Source: JASLDZ01 sp964242895
GTDB taxonomy: Bacteria; Pseudomonadota; Alphaproteobacteria; Caulobacterales; Caulobacteraceae
Reading direction: 5' to 3'
Assembly (NCBI GenBank): GCA_964242895.1
Contig: CAXTBN010000003.1
Location: 1 to 64,000, forward strand
DNA length: 64,000 nucleotides
Shown one piece after another: positions 36,081 through 46,775 of the stretch (positions within the stretch are counted from its first letter, which is position 1; every line of letters begins with the position of its first letter). Under the pieces are notes generated by a model. It was not told where the DNA came from. It made no database searches and worked only from the letters and a program-made list of their open reading frames with translations. A program made the translations under genes and the position numbers.

Positions 36081-36827
36081 TCAGATCACGACCAGGCCGC
36101 CGCCCGCGACGATCTCCTCGCCGGTGACGAAGGTGGCGTCGGCCGCCAGGAACAGCACCGCCTTGGCGATCTCGTCCGCCTGGCCGATGCGCTTCAGCGG
36201 CACTTGCGAGACGATCTGCGTTTTGAAGCCCTCCACCTGCTCGGGCGTCAGGCCGCCGCCCTTGCCGAAGATGGGCGTGTCGATCGGGCCGGGGCTGATG
36301 GCGTTCACCCGGATCCCCCTGGGCGCGAGCTCGGCCCCCAGGGTGCGGGCGAAGGAGCGCACGGCCGCCTTGGTCGCCGAGTAGACGCTCGCGCCCGCCA
36401 TGCCCGACGAGGCCGCGGTGGACGCCGTGAAGACGATGGCGCCGCCCTGCGGGATGTGCGGCGCGGCCGCCTTGGCCGCGAACAGCGCGCCCTTCACGTT
36501 GATGTCGAACTGGCGGTCGAAGCCCTCTTCCGTGAGCTGGTCCAGCGGCGAGAAGGCGGCCACCCCCGCGTTCACGAACAGGATGTCGATGCGGCCGTGC
36601 CGGGCCGCCACGTCGTCGGCCAGCGCCTGGGAGGCCGCCGGGTCGGACTGGTCGGAGAGCACCACCTCGACCCCCGGCAGCGCCGCGCGCGCCTTGTCGA
36701 GCCCGTCGGGGTTGGCCCCGGTGGCCACCACCGTGGCGCCTTCCGCCTGGAACAGGCGCGCGGTCGCCTCGCCGATGCCCGTGGTGCCGCCCGTGATCAG
36801 GGCGACCTTGCCGTCCAGCTTGGCCAT
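36081..36827 (-). CDS. SDR family oxidoreductase
   Basis: 248 residues, classical SDR: TGGTTGIG (12-19), FVNAGVAAF, Tyr149/Lys153 in YSATKAAVRS, and a C-terminal FVTGEEIVAGGGLV. Resembles glucose 1-dehydrogenase/3-oxoacyl reductase-like members that use NAD(P); substrate unknown. Converges on the hydroxyacid dehydrogenase with 39 bases between the stops. Start ATG 36827. Confidence 0.9.
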   Translation of the reverse strand: MAKLDGKVALITGGTTGIGEATARLFQAEGATVVATGANPDGLDKARAALPGVEVVLSDQSDPAASQALADDVAARHGRIDILFVNAGVAAFSPLDQLTEEGFDRQFDINVKGALFAAKAAAPHIPQGGAIVFTASTAASSGMAGASVYSATKAAVRSFARTLGAELAPRGIRVNAISPGPIDTPIFGKGGGLTPEQVEGFKTQIVSQVPLKRIGQADEIAKAVLFLAADATFVTGEEIVAGGGLVVI

Positions 36828-36931
36828 GATGCGAACTCCTTGTGATCCGTCGCGAGCCCCAGGTAGGCACGGCCGGCCGGAATCGAAACAGTCGTGGTCA
36901 CAGTTCTTCGGCGGCCCGCCTCAGCTGCGCT

Positions 36932-38221
<1,290 letters not shown>

Positions 38222-38245
38222 GTGCTCAGGTCTTCCGGTTGCGGC

Positions 38246-38836
38246 TCAGCGGAAGCGGTACATGACGCGCAGGCCCACGTCGTCCATGCCCTGGTTCTTG
38301 CCCGAGTGCAGGATCTGGCCGTTGGAGAGGTGGACGTAGCTGGCCTCGACCTTCACGTCCTTGTTCAGCTTGTAGCCGAAGGCCAGCTCGGGCTCGAACA
38401 GGTCATGGCTGCCGAAGTCGATGCGCGTGGCCGCCAGGTGCTGGCGGCGCGCGCGCTCCATGGCCGAGATCGTCGGGTCGAAGGCGTTGCCGATGTCGGC
38501 CTCGCCGGTGGTCCCTGCGAAGCCGATGCCCGGGCGGATGTACCAGTGCTCGCTGTGCAGGATGGCGATCGGCCAGTCGAAGCCGAGCGCGATGAAGTCC
38601 GTCGGCACGTTGGAGTTGATGCCGATCATGCCGTGGATGGCGGGACTGAAGATGTACTTCAGCGCTGAGATCCGGTCGGTCTCGAAGCCGAACATCATGT
38701 CGGCCCCGCCCTCCTGGCTCTGCTTGGTGCCGACGCCGTGGGCGTAGGCGCCCGTCCAGACGTCCGCCGCCGAAGCGGCCGAGGCGCACGCCAGCGCCAT
38801 AGCGCCCGCCAGGAGCGCCGTCGCGAACCGCTTCAT
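38246..38836 (-). CDS. PagL-like lipid A 3-O-deacylase / acyloxyacyl hydrolase family
   Basis: 196 residues: signal peptide (about 1-23, ending ASAA), then an eight-stranded-barrel-like sequence ending in MYRFR, the terminal aromatic typical of outer-membrane proteins. The active-site pattern HLSNG (His169, Ser171) followed by NQGMDDVG fits PagL, which removes a 3-linked acyl chain from lipid A. The acidic residue of the PagL triad is probably an Asp in NQGMDD, not certain. Immediately upstream of purA. Confidence 0.82.
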   Translation of the reverse strand: MKRFATALLAGAMALACASAASAADVWTGAYAHGVGTKQSQEGGADMMFGFETDRISALKYIFSPAIHGMIGINSNVPTDFIALGFDWPIAILHSEHWYIRPGIGFAGTTGEADIGNAFDPTISAMERARRQHLAATRIDFGSHDLFEPELAFGYKLNKDVKVEASYVHLSNGQILHSGKNQGMDDVGLRVMYRFR

Positions 38837-38977
38837 GTGTGTCTTCCCCGCCGGACAGGTTCGGCGGACGCTCTAGCCGCGCCGCGCCCGCGCGCCAAGG
38901 GCTTGAGGCGTCTCGACAGTCGGGCGCGCCCCCGCCAAGGTCGCCGCCCCATCCCCATCGGTGTGATCGCCCCGCCC

Positions 38978-40912
38978 ATGACCCGCCTGCGCCTCGCGCT
39001 GCTCCTCACCGCCGGCCTGCTCGCCGCGGCCCCCGTCTCCGCCCAGGAGCGCCTGCCGCAGCCCGCGCCGCCCGCGCCGCCGATCGAGGCGCCGCGCGAC
39101 GTCGCCTACGCGCCGGGCGCGCTGAAGCTGAGCGTCGACGTCACCGATCTCGACCGCCGCATCTACCAGGTGCGCGAGACCGTCCCCGTGGCCGGGCCCG
39201 GACCGATGACGCTGCTGTTTCCGCAGTGGCTTCCGGGCAACCACTCGCCGAGCGGCCCCCTGCCGCAGCTGGCCGGCCTGATCATCACCGCCAACGGCCA
39301 GCGCGTGCAGTGGACGCGCGATCCCGTCGAGGTGTTCGCCTTCCACGTGAACGTGCCCGCGGGCGCCTCGGCGCTGGAGCTGCGGTTCCAGCACCTGTCG
39401 CCCACCCAGCCGAGCCAGGGCCGCGTGACGGTCAGCCCCGAAATGGTCAGCCTGTCGTGGAACGAGGTCGCCCTTTACCCGGCCGGCTATTTCGCCCGCC
39501 GGATCCCCGTGGACGCCTCGGTGACCCTGCCCGAGGGCTGGGGCTACGCCACCGCGCTGGAGACGGGCTCGAAGACCGGGGGCGCCGTCAGCTTCAAGCG
39601 CACAGACTTCGACACCCTGGTCGACTCGCCGCTGAACACGGGCCGGTACTGGAAGAGCATCGACCTCGGCGCGCCCGGGCCGGCTCCCGTGCGCCTCGAC
39701 ATCATGGCCGACAAGCCGGACGACCTGGAGATCAAGCCGGAGCAGCTGGCCGCGCACAAGCAGCTCGTGCAGCAGGCCTACAAGCTCTACGGCGCGCACC
39801 ACTACAGCCACTACGATTTCCTGTTCTCTCTTTCCGACAAGATCGGCGGCGAGGGCCTGGAGCATCACCAGTCGTCGCAGGACGGCGTCGGCCCCGACTA
39901 CTTCACCAAGTGGGACGACCGCCCCGCCGATCGCGACCTCCTGCCCCACGAGTACACCCACAGCTGGAACGGCAAGTTCCGCCGCCCCTTCGACCTGTGG
40001 ACGCCCAGCTTCAACGTGCCCATGCGCGACAGCCTGCTGTGGGTCTACGAGGGCCAGACGCAGTACTGGGGCTTCGTGCTGGCCGCGCGCTCCGGCCTTT
40101 GGACGCAGCAGATCTTCCTGGACGCGCTGGCGGCCACCGCGGCGACCTACGACAACCTGCCCGGCCGCACCTGGCGCGCCATGCAGGACACCACCAACGA
40201 CCCGATCATCAACCAGCGCCGGCCGCAGGGCTGGCGGTCGTACCAGCGGTCGGAGGACTACTACTCGGAGGGCCAGCTGATCTGGCTCGACGCCGACACG
40301 CTGATCCGCGAGCGGTCGGGCGGCAAGCGCTCGCTGGACGACTTCGCGCGGCGCTTCTTCGGCGTGGAGGACGGCAGCTACGTCCCCGACACCTACACCT
40401 TCGACGACGTGGTGGCGGCGCTCAACGCGGTGCAGCCGTACGACTGGGCGAGTTTCCTGCGCACGCGGCTGGACGGCCACGGCCCGGGCGCGCCGCTCGA
40501 CGGGATCAAGCGCGGCGGCTACCGGCTGGTCTACACCGACACGCCCAGCGACTTCGTCAAGAAGAACGAGGCGGAGCGCAAGATCATCGACCTGAGCTTC
40601 TCGCTGGGCGTGGTCGTCGGCCGCGAGGGCGTGCTCTCGTCGGTGCTGTGGGACTCGCCGGCGTTCAAGGCGGGCCTGATCTCGGGCGAGACGCTCGTGG
40701 CCGTGAACGGGGACGCCTACAGCCCCGAGGCGGTCAAGGAGGCGCTCAAGGCGGGCCACGGCAAGGGCGGCGGCGTCGATCTGCTGATCAAGGCCGGCGA
40801 CCGCTACAGGACCGTTCGCGTCGCCTACGACGGCGGGCTGCGCTACCCGCACCTGGAGAAGGCGGCGGGCGGCGGCGCCTCGTTGGAGGCCATCGCCGCG
40901 CCGCGGAAGTAG
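38978..40912 (+). CDS. M61-family metallopeptidase with PDZ domain (periplasmic)
   Basis: 644 residues: signal peptide (about 1-23, VSAQ), N-terminal beta domain, zinc site HEYTH (His324, Glu325, His328) with the downstream Glu in VYEGQTQYWG, and a C-terminal PDZ domain (SSVLWDSPAFKAGLISGETLVAVNGD, in part: SPAFKAGL). M61 glycyl aminopeptidases act on Gly/Ala-starting peptides. Start ATG 38978; the frame is open further 5' but homology starts at the signal peptide. Followed 85 bases later by an M48 protease. Confidence 0.91.
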   Translation: MTRLRLALLLTAGLLAAAPVSAQERLPQPAPPAPPIEAPRDVAYAPGALKLSVDVTDLDRRIYQVRETVPVAGPGPMTLLFPQWLPGNHSPSGPLPQLAGLIITANGQRVQWTRDPVEVFAFHVNVPAGASALELRFQHLSPTQPSQGRVTVSPEMVSLSWNEVALYPAGYFARRIPVDASVTLPEGWGYATALETGSKTGGAVSFKRTDFDTLVDSPLNTGRYWKSIDLGAPGPAPVRLDIMADKPDDLEIKPEQLAAHKQLVQQAYKLYGAHHYSHYDFLFSLSDKIGGEGLEHHQSSQDGVGPDYFTKWDDRPADRDLLPHEYTHSWNGKFRRPFDLWTPSFNVPMRDSLLWVYEGQTQYWGFVLAARSGLWTQQIFLDALAATAATYDNLPGRTWRAMQDTTNDPIINQRRPQGWRSYQRSEDYYSEGQLIWLDADTLIRERSGGKRSLDDFARRFFGVEDGSYVPDTYTFDDVVAALNAVQPYDWASFLRTRLDGHGPGAPLDGIKRGGYRLVYTDTPSDFVKKNEAERKIIDLSFSLGVVVGREGVLSSVLWDSPAFKAGLISGETLVAVNGDAYSPEAVKEALKAGHGKGGGVDLLIKAGDRYRTVRVAYDGGLRYPHLEKAAGGGASLEAIAAPRK

Positions 40913-40997
40913 GCTGGCGCGGCCTCACCGCCGCCGCCATACTGCACCAGGGGAAGGGCGGACCGCGCGGGAGCGTGCGGTCCCGGTCGGAGCGTCG

Positions 40998-42404
40998 ATG
41001 CCGTCGAGCCCACCTCCCGTCCTCGGACCTCGCCGCCTCGCGCGCGCCGCCCTCGTCGCGGGCGCGCTCGCCGCCGCGCTGGTCCCCGCCGCCGCTTCTG
41101 CGCAGGGCGGCGGCCCCAAGCTGCAGATCATCCGCGACACGGAGATCGAGGAGATCATCCACCAGGAAGCCGACCCGGTGTTCATCGCCGCCGGCCTCGA
41201 CCCCAAGCAGATCCAGCTCGTGCTGGTGCAGGACGAGTTCAACGCCGCCACCACCGGCGGCCGCCAGTTCATCGTCGGCACCAAGCTGATCCAGGAGACG
41301 GCCAATCCCAACGAGCTGATCGGCGTGCTCGCCCACGAAGCGGGCCACGCCGCGGGCGGCCATCCGATCCGCAACGACATCGGCCGCGCGGGCATCATGC
41401 CCATGGTGATCAGCGCCGGCCTGGGCCTGCTGGCGCTGGCGGCGGGCATACCGGACGCCGGCCTCGCGCTGCTGGTCTCCTCGCCGTACTTCGGTGCGCT
41501 GGCCTCCATCGGCTACTCGCGCGAGCAGGAGGCGCGCGCCGACCAGGCCGGGGCCACCTACCTCGAGAAGGCGGGAATGAGCGGGCGGGGCCTGGTCAGC
41601 TTCTTCGAGCGCTTCCGCTACGAGGAGGTGTTCAGCGAGGCGCGGCGCTACAAGTACTTCGTCGACCACCCGATCTTCGCCGAGCGCGTTGAGCTTCTGC
41701 GCCGCCGCGTCGAGACCCAGCCGCACTACAGGGCGGTCGACCCCTCCGGCCTGCTCGCCCGCCACGAGATCATGAAGGCCAAGCTGAAAGCCTTCACGGA
41801 GGCGCCGCAGACCACCTTCATCAGCGTCAGCGAGACCGACACCAGCTTCCCCGCGCGATACGCCCGCGCCATCGCCTACTACCGCTCGCTGGAGACCGAC
41901 CGGGCGCTGAAGCTGATCGACGGGCTGATCGCCGATTATCCGAAGGACCCCTACCTCTACGAGCTGAAAGGCCAGACCCTGTTCGAGAGCGCCAAGAGCG
42001 CCCAGGCCGAAGCCGCCTACACCCAGGCGGTGCAGCTGAAGCCCGACGCCAGCCTGCTCCGCGTGCTGCTGGCGCAGGCCATCCTCGGCCAGGACGACGG
42101 CAAGAAGGCGGACGCCGCTATCCCGCACCTGAAGCGCGCCCTGGTGCTGGAGAACGACAACCCCTTCGCCTGGCAGCTGCTCAGCCAGGCCTACGACGCC
42201 AAGGGTCAGGGCGGGGCCGCGCGCCTGGCAGCCGCCGAGGCGCGCTACGCCGTAGGCGACATGAGGGAGGCGCGCATCTTCGCCATGCGCGCCCGCGAGG
42301 CCCTGGACAAGAACACCCCCGAGTGGCGGAGGGCGACCGACATCGTCCTGGCCAGCCGCCCCAGCGCCAACGACCTCAAGCTGATCGCCGACGGGACGGG
42401 GTAG
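40998..42404 (+). CDS. M48-family periplasmic metalloprotease with TPR domain (BepA-like)
   Basis: 468 residues: signal peptide (about 1-35), zinc site HEAGH (His113, Glu114, His117) with the third ligand Glu in the YSREQEARAD segment (about 174-183), a hydrophobic pair of helices, and a C-terminal TPR region (about 285-450, AEAAYTQAVQLKPDASLLRVLLA and similar units). This is the BepA/YfgC design, an envelope protease involved in outer-membrane protein quality control. ATG 40998. Confidence 0.92.
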   Translation: MPSSPPPVLGPRRLARAALVAGALAAALVPAAASAQGGGPKLQIIRDTEIEEIIHQEADPVFIAAGLDPKQIQLVLVQDEFNAATTGGRQFIVGTKLIQETANPNELIGVLAHEAGHAAGGHPIRNDIGRAGIMPMVISAGLGLLALAAGIPDAGLALLVSSPYFGALASIGYSREQEARADQAGATYLEKAGMSGRGLVSFFERFRYEEVFSEARRYKYFVDHPIFAERVELLRRRVETQPHYRAVDPSGLLARHEIMKAKLKAFTEAPQTTFISVSETDTSFPARYARAIAYYRSLETDRALKLIDGLIADYPKDPYLYELKGQTLFESAKSAQAEAAYTQAVQLKPDASLLRVLLAQAILGQDDGKKADAAIPHLKRALVLENDNPFAWQLLSQAYDAKGQGGAARLAAAEARYAVGDMREARIFAMRAREALDKNTPEWRRATDIVLASRPSANDLKLIADGTG

Positions 42405-42419
42405 CTCGCGCGGACCTCG

Positions 42420-44099
42420 TCAGGCGGCCAGCGCCGCCGGGGCGGCGCGGCCGCGGATCAGGTCGGCCGCCTTCTCCGCGATCATGATGGTGGGGGCGTT
42501 GGTGTTGCCCGAGACCAGGCGCGGCATGACGGAGGCGTCCACCACGCGCAGGCCCTCCACCCCCACGACGCGCAGCTCGGCGTCGACCACCGCGGCGGGG
42601 TCGGCGCCCATGCGGCAGGTGCCGACGGGGTGGTAGATCGTCGTGCCCGTGGCCTGGGCGAAGGCCAAGAGCGCCTCGTCGGTCGCGAGCTCCGGCCCCG
42701 GGTGCATCTCGTGGTCGATCACCGCGGCCAGCGCCGGCTGCGCCGCCATGCGCCGCGCCCAGCGCAGCCCGGCCACCACCACCTCCTGGTCCAGCGCGTT
42801 CGACAGGTAGTTGGCCGTGATCGCCGGGTGGCGCGCAGGATCGGAGGAGGCGATGCGGACCGCTCCGCGCGACTCGGGGCGCAGCTGGCACGGGGCGAGC
42901 GTCAGGCCGGGCTCGGCCTCCAGCACCATCTTCTGCTCGTTGGCCAGCTTCTCCAGGTCCATGGTCGCGGGCAGGATGTGGAACTGGATGTCCGGGGTGG
43001 CGAGCTCCGGCCGCGACTTGACGAAGGCGCCCACGTGCGCGGCCGACAGCGTCAGCAGCCCCTTGCGCCGGAAGGCGTAGTTGAGCACCTCGCCCAGGAA
43101 CCGCAGGCCGTGCGTCTGCTCGTTGACCGACACCTGCCCCGCCTTGAGGCGGTAGCGGCCGGCCACGACGTAGTGGTCCTGCAGCCCCTCGCCCACCTGC
43201 GCCCGGTCGGCCACCACGGGCACGCCGTGCTCCGCCAGCAGCGCGCCGGGGCCGACGCCCGAGAGCTGCAGCAACTGCGGCGAGTTGATCGCCCCGCCCG
43301 CCAGGATCACCTCGGCGCGGGCGCGCAGCGTCTCCGGCGCACCGCCCGCCCGCCGGAACTCCACGCCCGTGGCGCGGCGACCCTCGAACAGAACACGCGA
43401 GGCGAGGGCGCCGGTGATCACCTGCAGGTTGGGCCGCTTCATCGCCGGGTGCAGGTAGGCCACCGCCGCCGAGCAGCGCGCGCCGTCGCGCTGCGTCACC
43501 TGGAACCAGCCGACGCCCTCCTGGTCGGCCCCGTTCAGGTCGTCGCGCCGCGGCAGGCCCGCCTCCACGCACGCTGCGATGGCGTGCTCGCTGACGGCGT
43601 GGCCCTCCATGTCGGAGACGTGCAGCGGGCCGCCGTCGGTGTGCAGCTCGCCGTGCAGCGCCCCCCGCTCCTGGTGCTGGGACCGGCGGAAGTAGGGCAG
43701 CACGTCGTCCCAGCTCCAGCCGGCCGCGCCCATCTGCCGCCAGCCGTCGTAGTCCTGCGGCTGACCGCGCACGTAGAGCATGGCGTTGATCGACGAGGAG
43801 CCGCCCAGCACCTTGCCCCGCGGCCACACGTGCGTGCGGCCGCCGGAGGAGGGGTCCGGCTCCGTCTGGTAGAGCCAGTTGACCTTGGGATCCTTCAGCG
43901 TGGCCGCGTAGCCGACCGGCACGTGGATCATCAGGTTGGAGAGGAACTGACCGGGGTTCTTCGTCGGCCGGTCGTCGCCGCCCGCCTCCAGCAGCACCAC
44001 GCGCACCGCCGGGTCCTCCGACAGGCGCGCCGCCAGCACGCAGCCGGCGCTGCCCGCGCCCACGATCACGTAGTCGGCTTCCCGCTCCGCTTCGGCCAT
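42420..44099 (-). CDS. GMC oxidoreductase, choline-dehydrogenase-like
   Basis: 559 residues. FAD-binding VIVGAGSAGCVLAARL at 11-26; GGSSSINAMLYVRG (GMC signature 1); a second signature GAINSPQLLQLSGVGP; and the C-terminal catalytic His in YHPVGTCRMG followed by SGNTNAPTIMIAEKAAD. Flavin-dependent alcohol oxidation in the inner membrane/cytosol; substrate could be choline or another alcohol. No betB, betC or choline transporter is next to it, so I leave the symbol blank. Confidence 0.9.
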   Translation of the reverse strand: MAEAEREADYVIVGAGSAGCVLAARLSEDPAVRVVLLEAGGDDRPTKNPGQFLSNLMIHVPVGYAATLKDPKVNWLYQTEPDPSSGGRTHVWPRGKVLGGSSSINAMLYVRGQPQDYDGWRQMGAAGWSWDDVLPYFRRSQHQERGALHGELHTDGGPLHVSDMEGHAVSEHAIAACVEAGLPRRDDLNGADQEGVGWFQVTQRDGARCSAAVAYLHPAMKRPNLQVITGALASRVLFEGRRATGVEFRRAGGAPETLRARAEVILAGGAINSPQLLQLSGVGPGALLAEHGVPVVADRAQVGEGLQDHYVVAGRYRLKAGQVSVNEQTHGLRFLGEVLNYAFRRKGLLTLSAAHVGAFVKSRPELATPDIQFHILPATMDLEKLANEQKMVLEAEPGLTLAPCQLRPESRGAVRIASSDPARHPAITANYLSNALDQEVVVAGLRWARRMAAQPALAAVIDHEMHPGPELATDEALLAFAQATGTTIYHPVGTCRMGADPAAVVDAELRVVGVEGLRVVDASVMPRLVSGNTNAPTIMIAEKAADLIRGRAAPAALAA

Positions 44100-44175
44100 C
44101 GCCCGGTCCTCACTCCGTCACTGCGGAGCCACCATGGCGGGCGCGCCGGGGCGCGTGAAGAGGTATGTGGCGCGC

Positions 44176-44745
44176 ATGACGACGAGTGAGGACGCGACCG
44201 TACGGTGGGGCGCGGCGGGGGCTTGGACGCTCGCCGCCCTGTCGGTGGCCGGCGCGGTGCTGCAGATCGCCGGCCGCCTGCCCGCGGCGGCCGGCTCTCC
44301 GGGGCTTGTGTGGACGACGGCCGCCGTCCTGGCCGGAGCGGGCGCGGCGCAGGCGGCCGTCGTGCGCGGCGCAGGGCGAGCCCTCGGGCCGGCCACCCGC
44401 GTGCTCCTGGGAGCCGGGCTGGCCGGGTGGGCGGCGGCGGCTCTGTGGCTCGGCGCGGCTGCGGCGCTGTCGGCCGGCCCGCTCGCCCCGCCGCTCCTGG
44501 CCGTGCGCCTCGCCGAGTTCGCGCCCACCGCGCAGGGCTTCTGGGCCCTCGGCGTCGCCGCGGTCGCGTGGCGGCTGAAGGCCTGGCCCGCGTGGCTGAG
44601 GGTGACGGGCGCGGTCTGGGGCGCCGGCGCGGCGGTGCTGCCGGGCGCTCCCGTGCTGAACGCGCCGGTGCTGCTGGTCGGCCTCGCATGGTGGACCGGG
44701 CTCGGCTTCGCCCTGCTACGACGTGGACGGTCCACCTCGGGTTAA
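44176..44745 (+). CDS. hydrophobic membrane protein, unknown function
   Basis: 189 residues, five or so predicted membrane helices separated by short Arg/Gly-rich loops (e.g. 10-32, 43-60, 73-95, 105-125, 150-170), Ala/Gly/Leu/Trp-rich. No family recognised. ATG 44176 (MTTSED) is better placed than the ATG at 44134. It is followed 23 bases downstream by the DUF2336 gene, and is divergent from the GMC oxidoreductase gene. Confidence 0.7.
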   Translation: MTTSEDATVRWGAAGAWTLAALSVAGAVLQIAGRLPAAAGSPGLVWTTAAVLAGAGAAQAAVVRGAGRALGPATRVLLGAGLAGWAAAALWLGAAAALSAGPLAPPLLAVRLAEFAPTAQGFWALGVAAVAWRLKAWPAWLRVTGAVWGAGAAVLPGAPVLNAPVLLVGLAWWTGLGFALLRRGRSTSG

Positions 44746-44768
44746 CGCGTCGGGCGCACCGTCGCGGC

Positions 44769-45986
44769 GTGAGCGACGCCGCCCTCCAGCTCGACACGCC
44801 GCCGCCGGTCCCGACGACCGGGCGGGCGCGCCTGGCGCTGCTCAAGCGCCTGGCCGACGTCGTGTCGCTGCCCCTGTCGCGGGTGAACGCCTTCGAGCGC
44901 GCCATGACCGCCGACCTCCTGGTCGAAATGCTGCGCGAGGCCGAGCCCGCCGAGCGCGCCCGCGTGGCCCGCCGCATGGCCACCCTCACCGAGCCGCCCG
45001 CCTCCGTCCTGCGCCTCTTGCTGCACGACGAGGTGGAGATCGCGCGCCCGCTGCTGGAGGACGCCCCGCTGCCGGACAGCGACCTGCTGCACGCCATCGC
45101 CGACTCCGGCCCCGCCCACCAGCGCCTGATCGCCGGCCGCAAGGCGGTGAGCGAGGTGGTCGCCGACGCCCTTGTCGCCGCCGCGGACGACGGCGAGGCC
45201 CTGACCGTGCTGATGCGCAACCCGGGCGCGCGCCTGTCCAACGAGTCGGTCGAGCGGCTCACGGCCATGTCGCGCGACCGGGCGACGCTGATCCCGCTCC
45301 TGCTGCACCGCCCCGAGCTGCGGCCGGCGCACGCCTACGTCCTGTTCTGGTGGTCGGGCCCGGACGAGCGCCGCGTGATTCTCACGCGCTTCGCCGTGAG
45401 CCGCGAGGTGCTGCAGGAGGCCGCCGCCGACGTCTTCCGCCTCGCCGCCGCCGAGAACTGGCAGGACCCCCTCGCGCGCAAGGCGCTGCAGTTCATCGAG
45501 CGCCGCCAGCGCAACCGCGCCGCCGTCGCCAAAAGCCCGTTCTCCTCCCTGGAGGACGCCGTCACCCGCGCCCAGGACGGGCTGACGCGCGAGACGGCGG
45601 AGGAGATCAGCTATCTCTCCGGCCTGAAGCCGGCGACGGGCGCGAAGATCTTCACCGACCGCGGCGGCGAGCCCCTCGCCATCCTGTGCAAGGCCACGGG
45701 CCTGCCCAAGGCCGCCGTGCGCGCCCTGTGGCGCGGCTTGCGCCGCCCGGAGACGGACGACGACGGCCGGCCCTCGCCCGCCCTGACCCGCGTGTTCGAG
45801 ACCTACGATCTGATGGCCGTGGACCGGGCTCAGACCGTGCTGCGCTACTGGAACTGGTCGCTCTCGTCGGCCCTCACGCCGAGCCTCATGCGCGCGATCC
45901 GCGAGGGCGACGAGGCCGCGCTCGACCCCTACTCGGCCCCCCAGCGCGCCGCCATGCTGGCGCTCGGGTCCGACTTCGGCCGCTGA
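44769..45986 (+). CDS. DUF2336 protein
   Basis: 405 residues, nearly all alpha-helical HEAT-like, matching DUF2336 (LKRLADVVSLPLSRVNAFERAMTADLLVEMLREA, in part ADLLVEMLREAEPAERARVA; the C-terminal LTRVFETYDLMAVDRAQ). Function unknown; in alphaproteobacteria such proteins are sometimes near signalling genes. Start GTG 44769 (homology begins at once). The preceding GTTAAC at 44743-44748 is a TTAA half-site only. Confidence 0.82.
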   Translation: MSDAALQLDTPPPVPTTGRARLALLKRLADVVSLPLSRVNAFERAMTADLLVEMLREAEPAERARVARRMATLTEPPASVLRLLLHDEVEIARPLLEDAPLPDSDLLHAIADSGPAHQRLIAGRKAVSEVVADALVAAADDGEALTVLMRNPGARLSNESVERLTAMSRDRATLIPLLLHRPELRPAHAYVLFWWSGPDERRVILTRFAVSREVLQEAAADVFRLAAAENWQDPLARKALQFIERRQRNRAAVAKSPFSSLEDAVTRAQDGLTRETAEEISYLSGLKPATGAKIFTDRGGEPLAILCKATGLPKAAVRALWRGLRRPETDDDGRPSPALTRVFETYDLMAVDRAQTVLRYWNWSLSSALTPSLMRAIREGDEAALDPYSAPQRAAMLALGSDFGR

Positions 45987-46096
45987 GCGGCCGCGCCTCT
46001 TCACCGTCGCATTCCCGCCACAGGCGAGCCGCGAAGCCGGCCTCCTCGCCCGTCCGGAGTCCCGCGAATCGCTTTCCGCTTGCCGGGCCGCCAAGG

Positions 46097-46111
46097 TTAA
46101 AGGAGGGTTGA
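46097..46111 (+). promoter_or_regulatory. CtrA-like box upstream of the PAS gene
   Basis: TTAA, 7 bases, TTGA: fits the CtrA consensus TTAA-N7-TTAA with one mismatch. It is 39 bases before the ATG (46150). Binding is inferred, not shown. Confidence 0.4.
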
Positions 46112-46149
46112 GCGCCGGATTCAACGGGTTGCGGGGACTCTTGAACGTG

Positions 46150-46656
46150 ATGACTCAGATCGGAGCGCCGGCCGCCGCGCAGCGGGCGCACGAGGAGATG
46201 TTCAGCTACTGGGCCGCCCGCCGCGCCCCCGGCCGCATCCCGGGCCGCGCGCAGATCGACCCCTGCGACTTCAAGCGCCACCTGCCGACCGTCAGCCTGA
46301 TCGACGTGCGCCCAAGTCACTCGGGCGGGAGGAACCGGCCTGAGTACAAGCTGCGGCTGGCGGGCACCGGCCTCTACCGCGTGTACGGCGGCGAGATCAC
46401 CGGCAAGGCGCTGGAGGACGTCTACGCGGAGGACGCCTGCGACTACTGGCGCGCGGAGCTCGACCGGGTGGTGGAGACGCGGCGGCCGGCGGCCGGGGTG
46501 CACTCCTTCGCGTGGCGCGGCGCGGCGCACCTGTCGATCATGTGGCTCCGCCTGCCGCTCGCCTCCGACGGCCGGGAGGTGGACATGATCCTGGGCTACG
46601 ACGCCCCCCTCGGCGGCGGCGGCCCCAGCCCGATCTCGGGCATCCGCGCCGCCTGA
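46150..46656 (+). CDS. PAS-domain protein (PAS_5 family)
   Basis: 168 residues. IPGRAQIDPCDFKRHLPTVSLIDV (shown in part: PGRAQIDP, LPTVSLIDV) and YKLRLAGTGLYRVYGGEITGK match the PAS_5 family common in alphaproteobacteria, a sensory fold without attached output domain. Possible starts are TTG 46108, GTG 46147 and ATG 46150; I prefer 46150. The upstream segment GGTTAAAGGAGGGTTGAG contains both an SD-like AGGAGGG and a CtrA-like box. Ends 119 bases before the DnaA-like gene. Confidence 0.82.
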   Translation: MTQIGAPAAAQRAHEEMFSYWAARRAPGRIPGRAQIDPCDFKRHLPTVSLIDVRPSHSGGRNRPEYKLRLAGTGLYRVYGGEITGKALEDVYAEDACDYWRAELDRVVETRRPAAGVHSFAWRGAAHLSIMWLRLPLASDGREVDMILGYDAPLGGGGPSPISGIRAA

Positions 46657-46734
46657 GGCCTCGCTCCGCGTGCGTCCGACTCTGACGGCGCGCGACTCGC
46701 AACGCTTCTGATAGGAAACTTATCCTCCCTCCTG

Positions 46735-46758
46735 CGGACCCGGTTAGGCTCGGGTCCG
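46735..46758 (+). promoter_or_regulatory. leader hairpin of the DnaA-like gene
   Basis: CGGACCCG (46735-46742) and CGGGTCCG (46751-46758) make a perfect 8-bp stem with an 8-base loop, 6 bases before the ribosome site GGAGGAG (46764-46770). Two GANTC (CcrM) sites lie at 46678-46682 and 46694-46698, between the PAS gene and this leader. Structure seen, function unknown. Confidence 0.45.
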
Positions 46759-46775
46759 TCCATGGAGGAGTACCC

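Noticed and set aside
46108..46149. TTG start for the PAS gene
   Set aside because: AGGAGGG touches the TTG with one base between, too close for initiation; ATG 46150 is preferred, though not certain.
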